Below, one piece after another: positions 31,455 through 41,591 of a stretch of DNA of 64,000 nucleotides. Origin of the DNA: Metaphire vulgaris (taxonomy: Eukaryota > Annelida > Clitellata > Crassiclitellata > Megascolecidae); NCBI GenBank assembly GCA_018105865.1, contig CM030852.1:7080034-7144033 (forward strand). The letters run 5' to 3'. The position numbers were made by a program, and so were the translations under genes. Position 1 is the stretch's first letter. The number at the start of each line of letters is the position of its first letter. Below the pieces are notes generated by a model. It saw only the letters and a list, made by a program, of their open reading frames with translations. It did not search any database and was not told the DNA's origin.

Positions 31455-34400
31455 TCTCAGTTTTGTTACCACTGTGTTGTATTTAGCCATCTTTCGGTTA
31501 GGATTAGCGTGATGTTAGGTCTTTATAATCACAGGTTCAACAGTTACATGAGCAGTTGACAGAGCTATTGGAAATCAAGAAGGAAAGTGAATACAAGCAA
31601 ATAAAGATGAAAGAAGAAAACTATCTTCTGCTTGAGAGGTTATAGCTAAGCATTGCTGTATAATTCGTTTGTCTGAATATATGCGTTATAATAAAAGCAA
31701 TATAATTTCAAACAGAGCATTGACATAGTATTTGGGCAACAAGAGAAAGACAATATAATTCTCTTTATGAGAGCCATTAGACATAGGCATACTGGACCAG
31801 CTTTAGCCACACATCTTGCGACAATACGCACGTGTGATCAATATCTAAAGGTTTTTGTCTAATAATTTAGATCAAATACTGCTTCTACTTAGGCATACGC
31901 TTTGCATATTGATTTTATATGTGACCTACTGTAGGTTGCAGTATTTCGAAGAACGTATTAGGGAAACAAGTCATGGTTATCAGACAAAAATTGAAGAACA
32001 GAAGAAACGAAATACTGAGCAACTGGTATAGTATCTACAGTGTATCAATATAATTATATTATTAAAGCAAGTTTTGAAGTTGATAGACAGTTGGAGAATG
32101 ATAGAATGAATAGAACAAATTTTAATGAAGATAGAAATGATAAGAGTCTAAGACATAATCTCTGAATTTCATCATCATGCAATGAGTGTGCTACACGCAA
32201 GCTGAAGGAATTGCAAGTTCTGACAATGTAAGACAATGTATATTTTGTTGGAGGACATTGAGATAGTTCAGTGTAATATCAGAAAACAAGCTGTGGCTGT
32301 TTTGGCAGCAGGGAGTGATAAATGACAGACGAAGTTTACTGCAAGGTTGCAAAATTGTTTCAGTTGATTGATATGTGCAGATGAAAATTGTAAGGTTCCA
32401 ATCTGCTTTTAGTGCCAGGGTTGCTGAAATGCACTAAATCGAATTTCTATGGATTCAGTTTCGGAAAATTATTCTCAAGCAGTCACCCCCGAGCATCAGC
32501 GGTGTGAGCCATGCCAGTGCAGTATCTGCAAAATGAAAGAACTGTGATGTTCATTACGTGTATTTGAATAGAACTGATGCATGCAATAAGTGGACCAATG
32601 ACCGAGCCTTCTCTTCCAAATTTGTTTTAGTGCTGAATTACTGAAAGTCTTAAGCTGTCTAGATTGCTTTCCACTAATTCTATTCTTTTATTCATCAAAT
32701 CATGGTGTGCAGTGGAACAGTGGTTAGCCACTGGTCGGCCAATCTTGAGGTCCATGGTTCGATTCCCGGCCGCGGCAGAAACTTTTCGGTTGTTTCTGTC
32801 CCAAACGCCCCCAGTTGACTCAGCTGTGAATGAGTACATCAGGTGTTAACTCGGTGGAAGGAAAGGTGGTGAGGAAAAGGCTGACAATCTGCCTTCATTC
32901 AGCCGTTGCTGTGTATAACTGAAGGTGCTAACCCTTCGGTTCTCCAACGGACCAGCGCTGGCCTATGGAGTTACCTTTACCTTTATTCATCAAATGATTT
33001 CATATTCATATAATTGGTTAAAACGAAGCATAATAGTCCAGTCTTGTCCTCATTGTTGATCATACTACATCTTCCTAGATTACAGTTTATTCTACTTGCT
33101 GCTTCTTGTCTCCAGCCAAATTTTTGAAGAACTCTGTGCAATTTCCTTTGTGTAATTTCCATCAAGACATGTGATTTCTAAGAAGCACTAGTGTTCTAAA
33201 TAAATGCAACTGTCATGCAATTTAAAATAGTTGATGAGATAGTGTACATGAGCATGTCCCTGCAACGCAACACATCTCCTACTCAATAACTGCTAAATAT
33301 TTGCATGTCTGTATTCATTTTCTTGTACTTCACCTGTTTTATCATTTCATATATTACTAGCTTTCATAAAGATCACTCAGGACCATATTTGTTATTTGGC
33401 TTCATGGTTGATGAGATTTTCTTGCTGTTATTTGGCATTGAAATGAAAATTGATCATATAGTTATCCCTTCAGATTTTCTTTTCCATAAATGAAATTACA
33501 GGCTAGTCAGGTCCTGTGTTCTAACGTGCATGCATTCTGAATTTGCTGAATTAAATTCTATTTTGAAGGTGAAGTCTGAAAAGCACATAGAATAGGGGTA
33601 CAGTGTCTATTCTAGACTCCTGGACTCCGGGGGGAAATTTGAAATTTCCGGGGGCAAGTCAGCTAGGGAGTCTGATGAAGTACTGTAAGTATGCCAAACT
33701 TTCTGGGGGAATTTTAAATTTCCGGGGGAAGGGCAATTTTCCCCCCGGAAACGGCCTGGATTAAACCCTTGTAGAGGTAATGGGCAAGAGTACTGAACCT
33801 CACTGTCTTACTAAAAATAATATAATGAGAATTTGAGGTCACAGCAGAAATGCTGCAGTATTATTGGAGCCTGTAAAAATAACTGTAATTAACCCAGTGC
33901 TCTTGAATTGCAGTGTAAATGTTCTGTGATTTACTGATTTCTTTCAGGAAAGAATTGAAAAAGAAAATTCAACTGATATAGAAATACTAATTCACAAGTA
34001 AGCCATTTCTATACTTTTAAGCTAAATATGAAAAATAATTTCTTACTAATGAATATGGTGGACGTTTACCTTGTCTAGCCAGCAAAACTACTGCAGGCAG
34101 TGGTATGTTGTAGTGGCTTTTGTTTTTTCTGCTTTCTCCTTTCTGAACTTCCCCACTGCATTATCACTTGAATAGCTTTTTTCTCCATCAAGTACAGTCT
34201 TGTTTGTTTAAAAAAATCATAAAACAAACTTGTATTTCAAAGTCAATCCTTACAAGAAAACATAATGCACTATAAGCATGAGCTCAGTAGATCTTGAATC
34301 TTGATTGCCAACATCAGCCAACTGACCCGCTCAAGTGTGCCCAGACCAGCAGGAACATGCTTACTGACAGGCTGTGCATTGCAAGCGACAGGGTTGGAAG

Positions 34401-34783
34401 GCTGGCACTGACGCAGCTTGTAAAATGTTGCCATGCAACAGAATGTGTGCAAACTTCCTCAAACTATAATATAAGGCCTAGAGCTTAAAATCTGGACATG
34501 AGGGACTTCAGATTCATAACCAGTGCACTCAATTTCATATAAATTACATGTTATTTCCAGTAGCAAAATCTGTTTTTCAGTGTTAACTGTCAGTATATAT
34601 GCATGACTGTAAGAAGGATTTTGAATATGAAACCTTTTGCCAAACAGCTGGTTTGAAACATTAGCCTAAACATCTGCTGCATAACTCTGTTTTATAAAAG
34701 ATCACCAAGAAATCCAATGAGAATTGTAGTTTTTACAGTGAATTATATTCACAAATACAGTACATTTAATATTGTCATCATAG

Positions 34784-34838
<55 letters not shown>

Positions 34839-35169
34839 TATATATAGCACTGTAGTGCAAAACTAACATGAGAGCACTGTACATGTTGATTCAATAGTAA
34901 TATTATAAAGAGATGAATGTCTTTGATTCAATTGCAGCATTGAGTCAATCCAGAAAGAATGCTTGCAATCAAAAAGTGAAATGCTGACCTTTGGAACTGA
35001 CAATGCAAAACTTTTAAGGGTATTTTAATCTAGATTTATTAAAAACTAAACATTGCTAATACACAGAACATAATGTAATGCAATGATAATAATAATGTGA
35101 TTTTAAGTGGTTTAGGAGGCTAAGTAAGCCTGTGTGAAAACCACTGTAGTAACATGATATATATATATA

Positions 35170-35204
<35 letters not shown>

Positions 35205-35215
35205 TGATATATATA

Positions 35216-35253
<38 letters not shown>

Positions 35254-36382
35254 GATCTACAGCAGTAGCAAATGATTATTTTAATTGAAACAAAGCTTTT
35301 GCTGGATCATAAATGTGCTGATATCCCATTTTGATTCATGATGTTTTCCTTCTGTTTCCCCGAACTGTCATTTACATCGCTTACTTACTTACACGTGTAA
35401 TAAATATTATAAATGAATACAGTTGAACTAAATCATTAAAGCATAAATCATAGTTATTCAGGGTCAAAGGTAGGGATAGTCGCTGTAAAGACTTACCGGT
35501 AATTAAGAAAAGTCCGTATTGATTTGTTTTACATAGATTTTCAGAATATCGTACTTTGTCAAGTATTCATTTGGCCCCGTGTTACCGTGTGACTCCTCTT
35601 CCTAAAGAGAAACACAATCAATGATGCGTGACTTATTTTCATGAACTATACTGACACTGCAAGTCATGCAACAATTTAAATCTAAGATTATAGTCAGGGT
35701 TGCCAACCGTCAGTAAATTTACGGACAGTCCATAAAATTTTGAACTGAAATGAACTGTCCATATAAGTCCGTTAGAACATTAGGAAATCCGTAAAAGTAA
35801 AAAATTATACACAAAACCTTTGAAGCGTAAAATGGAAAATCTTTGCATTTGTAAATTCTTCTTGCTTGCTTGGAAGTTTAAACTGTCAAATAATTTGTTG
35901 AAACTGTCAAATAATATGTTTAATTTTTAGGTTACTAGTTGCAGAATTTGTATAATGAAAATTAGTTCATAAAAAATTGTGCTTGTCAGTAAAAAATTGT
36001 GCAGAATATAATTATTTGTCTGTAAATTTTATTTAACTGAGTTGGCAACCCTGATTATATATAGTTAAACATTTGTTTTTGGCGATACATGAAAGTTTTA
36101 CCTTCATCTGTTAGTCAATGTATCTGTGTAGAATCATGAACGGCTGTGCACAGAAAGAGAAAAGCTGACTGAACAATTAGAAGAAATGCACAAGAAACAT
36201 GAAATCCTTAGAGAAAATTTGCATTATCAGCACAGTAGAATGGCACATGATCAAAAGATCCATCAACAGGTATGTTGAAAACACAATTTTCTAGAAGTTT
36301 GGAGAGGAAGAGGGGCAGATGAACAATGTGCATTACATGCTTATAGACTTTCATTGGTCAGCTGAATCGTTTCTTACTTTGC

Positions 36383-36443
<61 letters not shown>

Positions 36444-37754
36444 CAACAACAATAAGGGTTAAAGTGGTTCAGGAGGGTCTGCCCTGTGTGAGAACCACTA
36501 TGCCTTGCCAGTCTAACCTACACTATATAGTATCCTATACCTATAGTACTTCGGTTTATTTTGAAATCATTTACACTAGAAGCCATTACTATCTTTTCCT
36601 CCAATCCAATTCATTCCATCCATATATCATACAACTCTTGCACACACAAAAATGCTATTTGTATTTCCCAACCCGTTTCTTAAACAGACATGACTAGATT
36701 GTGTCAATGACAATGTGAAACCATTGCTGTGTAATAGTGTGTATTGATATCTTGATATCAATAGTGTATTGATATCAGACTGCTGAAGTCTGAACTACAC
36801 TTTGCCCTTGTAAGCTTGCTACTTACATCATTTGGCCAACTGCTGCACTAATTAATTATTCATGTATTAGCTATAAATTCCTATAATATCAGTATTATAG
36901 GAATTAATGTGCTTAATAATTTTAAGGTCATATATAGGGCCTGTAAATTAAGAACATAGTGGTGGACATATTCAGATAAGTGATCTCTTCTGAGACATTT
37001 TTGCAACACTTCTTATTTACAGTGATACAATTTCACACAACAATTCAAAAAATCTAGTCAAGTGGAGCACTTTCAGCCCTCCTGTCTCATTTAGACAACT
37101 GCTGTTACTTATTTGGCCTCTTCTCAGACACATATATCTCTACTACTGTAGATACTAAAGCTTTTTATACTGGGTAGTACTGCATTCATGATATTGTGCT
37201 CTTTGTAGTTAATTCAAGAGCTGACAGAAGAGCTTGAGGAACTACGTTTGTTTAAGGAGGATGGCTACCGACTCATTTCAAAGGTTGGAATAGAACTTTC
37301 CAGTGACATCGAATTGGAAGATCACATCAAGCAGCTGCAGAAAGTACCATGGATAATGTTATTTATATTACAATTTTGAAAACAGTTGCTTTTTATAAAA
37401 AAAGTGCTCGACAATAATACAACAGGTCCACATACTCCTGTAAATGCATTATGAAATTACTCAGGTCTTCGGATTTGGCCTATTGCTGTTTACACCCTTT
37501 ACTAGAGGTTCTTAAACTATGTCCACAGTCCCATTGGGTCACTAGGAAATAATAATGGCCTTGCAAGTAAAAGACTAATGAAATTCCCAGAAAATGTTGA
37601 ATCTCAGAAACTTAGCAGTTTGATAGTAAGCTCTAGACACTTAAAATTAGCTGAAATTAGGAAACTATTGATTGGCAAGAATTTAAGAGGTTCAGTTTCT
37701 GGTAGTACCTTACTCTAAAAGTATTCAAGTACACTCATTCTACTTCAAAGGATG

Positions 37755-37790
<36 letters not shown>

Positions 37791-40226
37791 CTTTATTCGC
37801 AAAGGCAGACAACATAAGAACAAACACAACTCTTAACTAACAACTACACATTCCACTATTATTCAACAAACAACTTTTTATCACTCAACCAGATTCAAAC
37901 CCCATCCTTTGGTTCTTGTTTTTTTATTGTTTAGGAGAATATGCAACTTCAGAATGAGAGAGAAGAATTACAAACTGAATTTGTGCATCAACATGTTGAG
38001 GCAGGAAGATTACTGCTAAGTCATAGTTCATTCACTTCTTCCATTGAATTGGAAGAACTACCAACAGACAAGGTAAATATCAATAAAGACAGACTTAGAC
38101 TGTATATTCAGCAAATCTTGTATTGTCTTTTAACAGGTATGGCAATGTTAAATGGCCATATCTGCAGAATTTAGGCCACAGACAATCATTTAATTTTTTT
38201 AAACTTAAATTTTACTTTATTATGAGAATTTTAGCGCTGAACTGATTTGTTTGAACAATAGATTTGTATTTAAGGCTTACTTGTATGTCTTACTGCTTTG
38301 TTTGACCTTGTTAACATGTTTAGTAATGTTTAATGTAGTCAGTACTTTATTTGCTTGAGTACATTTTGGAATGGGTCTCAAAAGAAAATTCAGCACTTCC
38401 AATAAAGGAGACAATCTAGACCAAGATGCCCACAAATGTGCAAATTACTCTGATTCTTATTTGAATATTACTTTTGTATTGATGTTGCTGGTTCCATAAG
38501 GCAGTGCAAACGACTGCAGTCAAAAATTCAGTGATGTTAACAAAGATCGATCCCCAAGGACGAGGATAAGGACAAGGACCGACCCCCCCAAGAACGAGGA
38601 TAAGGACAAGACCGACCCCAAGAATGAGGATAAGGACAAGGACCTACCCCCAAGCACAAGGACCACAAGGACTGACCTCTAAGGACAAGGATCAAGGACA
38701 AGGACCGACCTCTGCCAGACAGGAAAAGTCAGAAAGGAATAAACCAAAGACAAATTCAATTCGAATTACAAAATTAGAAAAGCAAAAAAGAATGCTGTAA
38801 AACATAATCTAGTCAACAGCAATGCTGCATTTCAAATAAACAAATGTTTCCAACAGCTGATCAGTAATGCGCGCACGATGAGGTATAATTATGAGACCAC
38901 TTTGCGAAAACACTTGTTCAACTGAAGCCGACGTTGCAGGGCAACAAAGAATAATTCTGCTAAACAATCAACTCCTCAACTGGTATTATAAAGGAAACTC
39001 CCATAGAAATCATAGATGATCAGATTACATACAGATTTCTATGGGTATTATAAAGGAAACAATGACTACACATTTAGAGTAACTCAGAGCAAGTATGTAA
39101 ATATAAATCCACATACTACTCTTACCTTGGAACATAATTATCAGTACAATAATTATTGAAAATGGTATACCAGTAATTTGGTCCTTATAAGGATTTTTCA
39201 AGGACTAAGTTATAAGGACCAGGACCGGTCTACAAGGACAAGGACCGGTCTACAAGGACAAGGATAAGGACGAGGACCAAGCCCCAAGGACGAGGATAAG
39301 GACGAGGACTGATTTCCCAAGGACCAGGACAAGGACTTCAAATTGGTCCTTAAGGACAAGGACCAGGACAAGGATTAACATCACTGCAAAAATCAGATGA
39401 ATTTGTTTGACACGGTCGACCGCCATATCCTCACACATCGCCTAGAGTTCTCTTATAGGATCAGAGGTCGCTATGTAAAGCGCCCTTGACTTTGGCCTTT
39501 GCTATGTTATCGCACTGTATAAATTGTCATGAAGAATATAATAGAATAGAATAATGAATTGACTTTAAATAGTGAGTTCTATTGCTAATATGTTTAAGGT
39601 TAACTAGGTGTCACATCCAGGACAAGGGGAAACACTGCAAGAGCAGACAGTTTTTTATATTTATAAAATTTGGAGGAAAACTGATCAAGGACAGTATATT
39701 ATTCACGTGAGGCCGTTTGTCAATGAGCTGATCAAAACTAGTGAAAGATCACTCAGTCAATTTTACAGTTATATTCTTTAGATTGGGCATCAAGTGATCA
39801 AAGTGGTCAAAGAAATTTTGCTCAAAAATGCTTATGATAAAGGGTAATCACATCAAATGATGATGAGTTGATGACTGTACCTCAGAGTCCTTTCATATGT
39901 TTAAAAAAATGACTGCACTTTTTTCTTTGTGTACTGTTATTTCTTCAAATTCTTACAGCTCCATGACTCCAATTCGTATAGCTAGTCATTTAACAGGGTA
40001 TAAATTGTATCTAGTGTAAGAGTGAAAATTGTTTAATTAACTTAATCACGATGCACCTGCTATTGCTGTTTATTTAAAAATCTGTACTTGCTATTTTCAG
40101 GTAATTAAAGTCCTACAGAAAGAAGTAGAGGCCAATGCAAAACTTCAAGAATATGTGGAACTAATTACTTTGCGTATATTAGATAGAAATCCCACCATTT
40201 TGGAAATAGATATCAAATCAAGTTAA
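23557..40226 (+). CDS. RAB11FIP3/4-like: Class II Rab11-family interacting protein (FIP3/FIP4/Nuf-like)
   Basis: Rab11 effector expected on recycling endosomes, coupling Rab11 (and in this class Arf6) to dynein, cytokinesis and polarised transport. Eleven exons total 1215 bp in unbroken phase: 23557-23691, 24098-24197, 29126-29241, 31535-31638, 31935-32025, 33948-33997, 34938-35019, 36132-36269, 37209-37343, 37935-38072 and 40101-40226. They give 404 residues. The N-terminus has an EF-hand-like loop DPDEQGFILIDR (positions 1, 3, 6 and 8 fit; 5 and 12 do not) and a weaker second hand. About residues 117-370 are heptad-rich coiled coil. The C-terminus KLQEYVELITLRILDRNPTI LEI matches the FIP Rab-binding pattern 'L..YID.....IM...P.ILE'. 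Human FIP4 is about 640 and FIP3 about 750 residues, so this form lacks their long Pro-rich middle. Assignment to class II is firm from architecture; FIP3 versus FIP4 cannot be told. Confidence 0.87.
24098..24197 (+). CDS. FIP exon 2, EF-hand 2 region
   Basis: Acceptor ctattttag, encodes DWVKTIAFLKSGGNQRIDFS QFCTYINDILALQ. The 'G...IDF..F' core is the second half of an EF-hand. Donor CTTCAGG|gtaatg, phase 1. Confidence 0.85.
24434..25594 (-). mobile_element. mariner-type (DD37D) transposon relic, 1161 bp
   Basis: TA target duplication (24432-24433 and 25595-25596). Ends CAGTGTGTAAAAGCAAAAAG and CAGTGTGTAAAAGTAACAAG (reverse). The inverted similarity goes on for roughly 170 bp (24434-24600 against 25425-25594), far longer than a normal mariner TIR. 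The transposase lies on the reverse strand. Its C-terminal half FQEDGAPAH...DWPPNSPDINPLDFRVWG has 37 residues between the second and third acidic residues (DD37D, as in maT-like elements). The first catalytic Asp is lost (FTYEKAF instead of FTDEKAF), the N-terminal DNA-binding half is deleted and there is a frameshift near 25070. Dead copy in FIP intron 2. Confidence 0.9.
25636..25800 (-). pseudogene. LINE 3' end
   Basis: atttatatggcgcagtagc tail followed on the reverse strand by NHSLPDSVTADTSFDSFATK LKT.LFN, the short C-terminus and UTR of a CR1/L2-like LINE. Abuts the transposon at 25861. Confidence 0.65.
25861..28092 (+). mobile_element. DNA transposon relic with an unassigned transposase family, 2232 bp
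   Basis: Flanked by an exact 10-bp repeat agtgtataat (25851-25860 and 28093-28102). Ends AGGGTGTAGTGATGTC and AGGGTGTAGCGTCATC (reverse strand) share the first nine bases. It carries one intronless gene relic (26008-27808). A 10-bp duplication does not fit hAT (8), mariner (TA) or piggyBac (TTAA); Mutator-like elements make 8-11 bp duplications. Lies in FIP intron 2 in the gene's orientation. Confidence 0.8.
26008..27808 (+). pseudogene. Transposase-like gene relic of unassigned family
   Basis: Readable in pieces over at least four frame changes and two stops (TAA at 27456, TAG near 27686). In order: a basic N-terminal stretch (RKRKQAREDWMKEREGEE); VPIPTIALEADRYGVSNRAA AAI; DHHKVWRARQQLRG; MAIFFDGRKDKTLVRDK; VLIGEPGTFYLCHLT; GANSTASNTG...GRPLQWFICSLH; LWKGPIGNAL; MASWLTTASRICRLYVATVQ PS; QRNSYWAHQENVLLSML; and finally IPCHSQGVERCVKTVS, GARDGYIQAVIESRHNMPSF ET. 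Similar uncharacterised proteins occur in cnidarian, insect and other invertebrate proteomes (recalled, not checked). The C..H after an acidic-N-rich box is reminiscent of hAT-like RNase-H transposases, but here the acidic residue of the usual 'GCDGT' box is gone. Function is inferred from its position between TIRs. Confidence 0.7.
28103..28775. other. FIP intron 2, no gene
   Basis: 28485-28610 is a degenerate AAGTAACTAG repeat related to the AGTTTAACTTTAACT tracts of the hAT-like element at 49664-51315. Otherwise no feature seen. Confidence 0.4.
28780..28980 (-). mobile_element. tRNA-derived SINE
   Basis: On the reverse strand an A box TAGCAGAGTGG (28964-28974) is followed about 60 bp on by a B box GAGTTCAAGACCC (about 28897-28909), then CTAAGGTCGACTCAGCC and CGCCAGATGGCGGTGGC. 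Correct promoter spacing for a Pol III SINE; the tRNA fold itself is not kept. Confidence 0.7.
29126..29241 (+). CDS. FIP exon 3, Ser-rich linker
   Basis: 116 bp, phase 1 to 0, acceptor aataaag|GT, donor GTTAAG|gttagt. Encodes (G)SSPSDSRSSQKTYTRNAINK HQDFGNSKSLQERDGDVK, polar and disordered-looking. Chosen because it is the only open segment in this intron that fits phase 1 in and phase 0 out. The acceptor pyrimidine tract is weak, so this exon is less certain than its neighbours. Confidence 0.65.
29355..29816. mobile_element. GGGGCCGTCCAT-type MITE, split by another MITE
   Basis: Left end AGGGGCCGTCCATGAAGCAT then GTCACGCTAG. Right part after the insertion reads TTTGTGAAAAGGGGAAGAGG to CACTTTATGGATGGACCCT. 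Same family as 30413-30778. Confidence 0.7.
29388..29744. mobile_element. hAT-like MITE nested in the 29355 element, 357 bp
   Basis: Ends CAGTGGCGTAGCTAGGA and CAGAGGCGTAGCTACCA (reverse). Flanks cgctagag and cgctagtt match at 6 of 8. Interior AT-rich, includes GGGCCCCTTCAACTT and GGCCCCCAGTTC-like 'gap' motifs. Confidence 0.8.
29817..30412. other. FIP intron 3 part, possible SINE remnant
   Basis: 30012-30080 (GTTAGGCGCAGTGGTTAAAT, then GATCTCCAATCC) looks like a decayed tRNA-SINE head with A- and B-box-like words. Nothing else is recognised. Confidence 0.35.
30413..30778. mobile_element. GGGCTCGTCCA-type MITE with three cassette copies
   Basis: Ends AGGGCTCGTCCACAAATGAC (left) and ATTTATGGACAC (right) enclose GACGTTACGCG and TTTACGTCGCATTACG blocks. 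Carries cassette copies at 30521-30543, 30570-30589 and 30620-30645. Target duplication not resolved. Confidence 0.65.
31414..31453. repeat. AT dinucleotide run
   Basis: Two AT runs broken by one ACAT. Confidence 0.95.
31535..31638 (+). CDS. FIP exon 4, coiled-coil start
   Basis: Acceptor aatcacag, donor GAGAG|gttata, phase 0 to 2. Encodes VQQLHEQLTELLEIKKESEY KQIKMKEENYLLLER, with leucines in heptad spacing. A second usable acceptor 12 bp downstream (caacag) would remove four residues without changing the frame. Confidence 0.88.
31935..32025 (+). CDS. FIP exon 5, coiled coil
   Basis: AG|G restores Arg; encodes RLQYFEERIRETSHGYQTKI EEQKKRNTEQL. Acceptor ctactgtag, donor CAACTG|gtatag, phase 2 to 0. 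Confidence 0.88.
32026..32700. other. FIP intron 5 part, nothing recognised
   Basis: AT-rich, no repeat or exon stands out. Confidence 0.4.
32702..32988 (+). mobile_element. tRNA-derived SINE, 287 bp
   Basis: Pol III A box region TGGAACAGTGGTTAGCCACT (32712-32731) and a perfect B box GGTTCGATTCC (32756-32766). A body with CTGTGAATGAGTACATCAGG and a 3' tail ending GAGTTACCTTTACCTTTA follows. Different body from the SINEs at 53026 and 61799. Confidence 0.85.
33610..33765. mobile_element. Possible MITE with G/C-rich inverted ends
   Basis: TCCTGGACTCCGGGGGGAAA on the left and TCCAGGCCGTTTCCGGGG (reverse) on the right, with GGGGGAAATTTGAAATTTCC foldbacks inside. No clear target duplication. Confidence 0.4.
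33948..33997 (+). CDS. FIP exon 6, coiled coil (50 bp)
   Basis: Acceptor tttctttcag, encodes ERIEKENSTDIEILIH(N), donor CACAA|gtaagc, phase 0 to 2. Confidence 0.85.
34783..34840. repeat. ATT microsatellite
   Basis: About 19 ATT units followed by tatatatagcactgtagtgc, the tail-like sequence seen beside several LINE 3' ends. Confidence 0.97.
34938..35019 (+). CDS. FIP exon 7, coiled coil
   Basis: AA|C gives Asn, then IESIQKECLQSKSEMLTFGT DNAKLLR. Acceptor aattgcag, donor TTAAGG|gtattt, phase 2 to 0. Confidence 0.87.
35093..35155 (-). repeat. LINE 3' UTR fragment (GCCTCCTAAACCAC type)
   Basis: gtgattttaagtggtttagg then aggctaagtaagcc matches the 3' UTR of the LINE at 52324-52871; other copies are at 36455-36502 and 50497-50545. 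Confidence 0.75.
35155..35252. repeat. AT-rich dinucleotide block
   Basis: Three AT runs broken by GATAT and TGAATGAT. Confidence 0.97.
35695..36053. mobile_element. hAT-like MITE, 359 bp
   Basis: Ends CAGGGTTGCCAACCGTCAG and CAGGGTTGCCAACTCAG (reverse). Flanks attatagt and attatata agree at 6 of 8. Subterminal 'CCGTAAAATTT/CAGTAAATTTAC' repeats. Confidence 0.85.
36132..36269 (+). CDS. FIP exon 8, coiled coil
   Basis: 46 codons, phase 0 to 0: NHERLCTEREKLTEQLEEMH KKHEILRENLHYQHSRMAHD QKIHQQ. Clear heptads; acceptor ctgtgtag, donor CAACAG|gtatgt. Confidence 0.92.
36383..36502 (-). repeat. ATA/CAA microsatellite plus LINE 3' UTR fragment
   Basis: ATA units then CAA units to 36453, followed by gggttaaagtggttcaggag, the same 3' UTR block as 35093 and 52324. 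Read on the reverse strand this is a LINE end with its trinucleotide tail. Confidence 0.8.
37209..37343 (+). CDS. FIP exon 9, coiled coil
   Basis: 45 codons, phase 0 to 0: LIQELTEELEELRLFKEDGY RLISKVGIELSSDIELEDHI KQLQK. Acceptor ctttgtag, donor CAGAAA|gtacca. Confidence 0.92.
37757..37789. repeat. AT dinucleotide run
   Basis: About 16 AT units. Confidence 0.97.
37935..38072 (+). CDS. FIP exon 10, coiled coil
   Basis: 46 codons, phase 0 to 0: ENMQLQNEREELQTEFVHQH VEAGRLLLSHSSFTSSIELE ELPTDK. Acceptor ttgtttag, donor GACAAG|gtaaat. Confidence 0.9.
38529..39386. mobile_element. hAT-like MITE built on AAGGAC repeats, 858 bp
   Basis: Ends CAGTGATGTTAACAAAGA and CAGTGATGTTAATCCTTG (reverse). 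Flanks caaaaatt and caaaaatc match at 7 of 8. Two blocks of degenerate AAGGACAAGGAC repeats (38548-38720 and 39180-39376) flank an AT-rich middle. No ORF. Confidence 0.88.
40101..40226 (+). CDS. FIP exon 11, Rab11-binding C-terminus and stop
   Basis: VIKVLQKEVEANAKLQEYVE LITLRILDRNPTILEIDIKS S and TAA at 40224-40226. The Y in 'LQEYVE' and the ILE near the end correspond to the conserved Rab11-contact positions of FIP proteins. Acceptor tattttcag. Confidence 0.93.
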   Translation, partial: VIKVLQKEVEANAKLQEYVELITLRILDRNPTILEIDIKSS

Positions 40227-40519
40227 GCAAAATGGGAGGTTTTTTACTAATATTTGGAAATGATGCTGACATTTGTTAATCTAACAATCAAAGGTAAAAG
40301 TTTGAAAGTTTGATTTACGTCCATGACTAAATATTACAGTAAATAGGAACAGTTCTTTTTCAAATCAAGTGTCATAACACAGCTGTCAATCTCTCATGAA
40401 CCATGCACTTCAACTGCAAGATTAATGTCTGAATTCAGAATTATGGCAGGCTTGCGAGAAGGCTAAGTACAATGTGAGTAAAGAGAAATAATGATGAGGA
40501 TGCTGCAAAAACAACCTGC

Positions 40520-40525
40520 AATAAA
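40520..40525 (+). terminator. Candidate polyadenylation signal for the FIP gene
   Basis: AATAAA about 295 bp after the stop codon; the only canonical hexamer noticed in the near 3' flank. Confidence 0.4.
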
Positions 40526-41235
40526 CATTCAAAGGATGCATTACTGTGCATGGATTGCACTGGACAGTAAACAATGTCAAACAAAACAAAGATTGCATTA
40601 ACATAATTATGCATAGTTTAGCAGTACATATTATACATTTATTGTTCCATAACTGACTCTGTTTCAAATATAAGTATAATAATAAGGAGAAACATATGTT
40701 TACTGTCATTACTGTACAAGCTGTAGCCAAATAGCTACATAATTCCGGCATTTGATAGGCATAGGCCTATACATGAAAATCTGAAAATCTTTAAATATTT
40801 GCATGGTGTCTATGCTTAATAGTGCATACTTTGTACAGCATGAAAAGTTAACTGTAATATCAGTTTAATAGAGCTTTGAAAGCAGGTTCCAACAGAACAT
40901 AACGATTTTCAGAGGCTTGGATGAAACAAATGGGGACATATACCATCCCCTTAGCAGAAGACCTACAGGAAGTGCTAAGCCATGTGAGGTAACCCTTGAA
41001 CTGACATTGCTTATCAGACAGCTACTGTATTATGTTGCCACTTTCAAATGCATCTCTTCCAAATTTATGGAGAAAACCTTATCTTGTTCCCAAGTGAAAA
41101 AGAGTAATAAAAAACTCTGTCTACCATAAAGATTTTAAATCTAAATAATTAATCAATTAATATAACATTGGTCATCAGAATAAAACACATCACTGTCCAA
41201 TCCATACATGCACATATGTACAGTATACACTATAC

Positions 41236-41282
41236 AGTGTGTGTATATATATATATTTTTGTAATGCCCTTGGTACATAATC

Positions 41283-41373
<91 letters not shown>

Positions 41374-41588
41374 TATATATAAGTGTATATAAATATGAGT
41401 GTATATATATATATATGAGTATATGTGTATGTGAGTATATATGAGTGTATACAGTATTACAGTATATATGAGTGTATATATATATATATGAGTATATATG
41501 ATTGTATATATATGTGTGTGTATATACATATATATGAGTGTATATATATATATCAATATATATGAGTGTGTATATGTATATGAGTGTA
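41236..41588. repeat. Complex TA/TG dinucleotide block
   Basis: TA run to about 41324, TG run to about 41371, then degenerate TATATGAGTG repeats. Open frames here are artefacts of the repeat. Confidence 0.97.
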
Positions 41589-41591
41589 ATT

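Noticed and set aside
32712..32766. Possible tRNA gene from good A/B boxes
   Set aside because: No paired acceptor stem; followed by a SINE body and tail.
38548..39376. CRISPR-like or satellite array
   Set aside because: AAGGAC units are degenerate without constant spacers, and they lie between hAT-like ends in an animal genome.
40917..41129. 70-codon + strand frame after the FIP gene
   Set aside because: No motif, no splice context, beyond the likely polyadenylation site; treated as chance.
41168..41556. Frames of 74 and 108 codons over TA/TG repeats
   Set aside because: Dinucleotide repeat artefacts (poly Tyr-Ile, Val-Cys, Thr-His).
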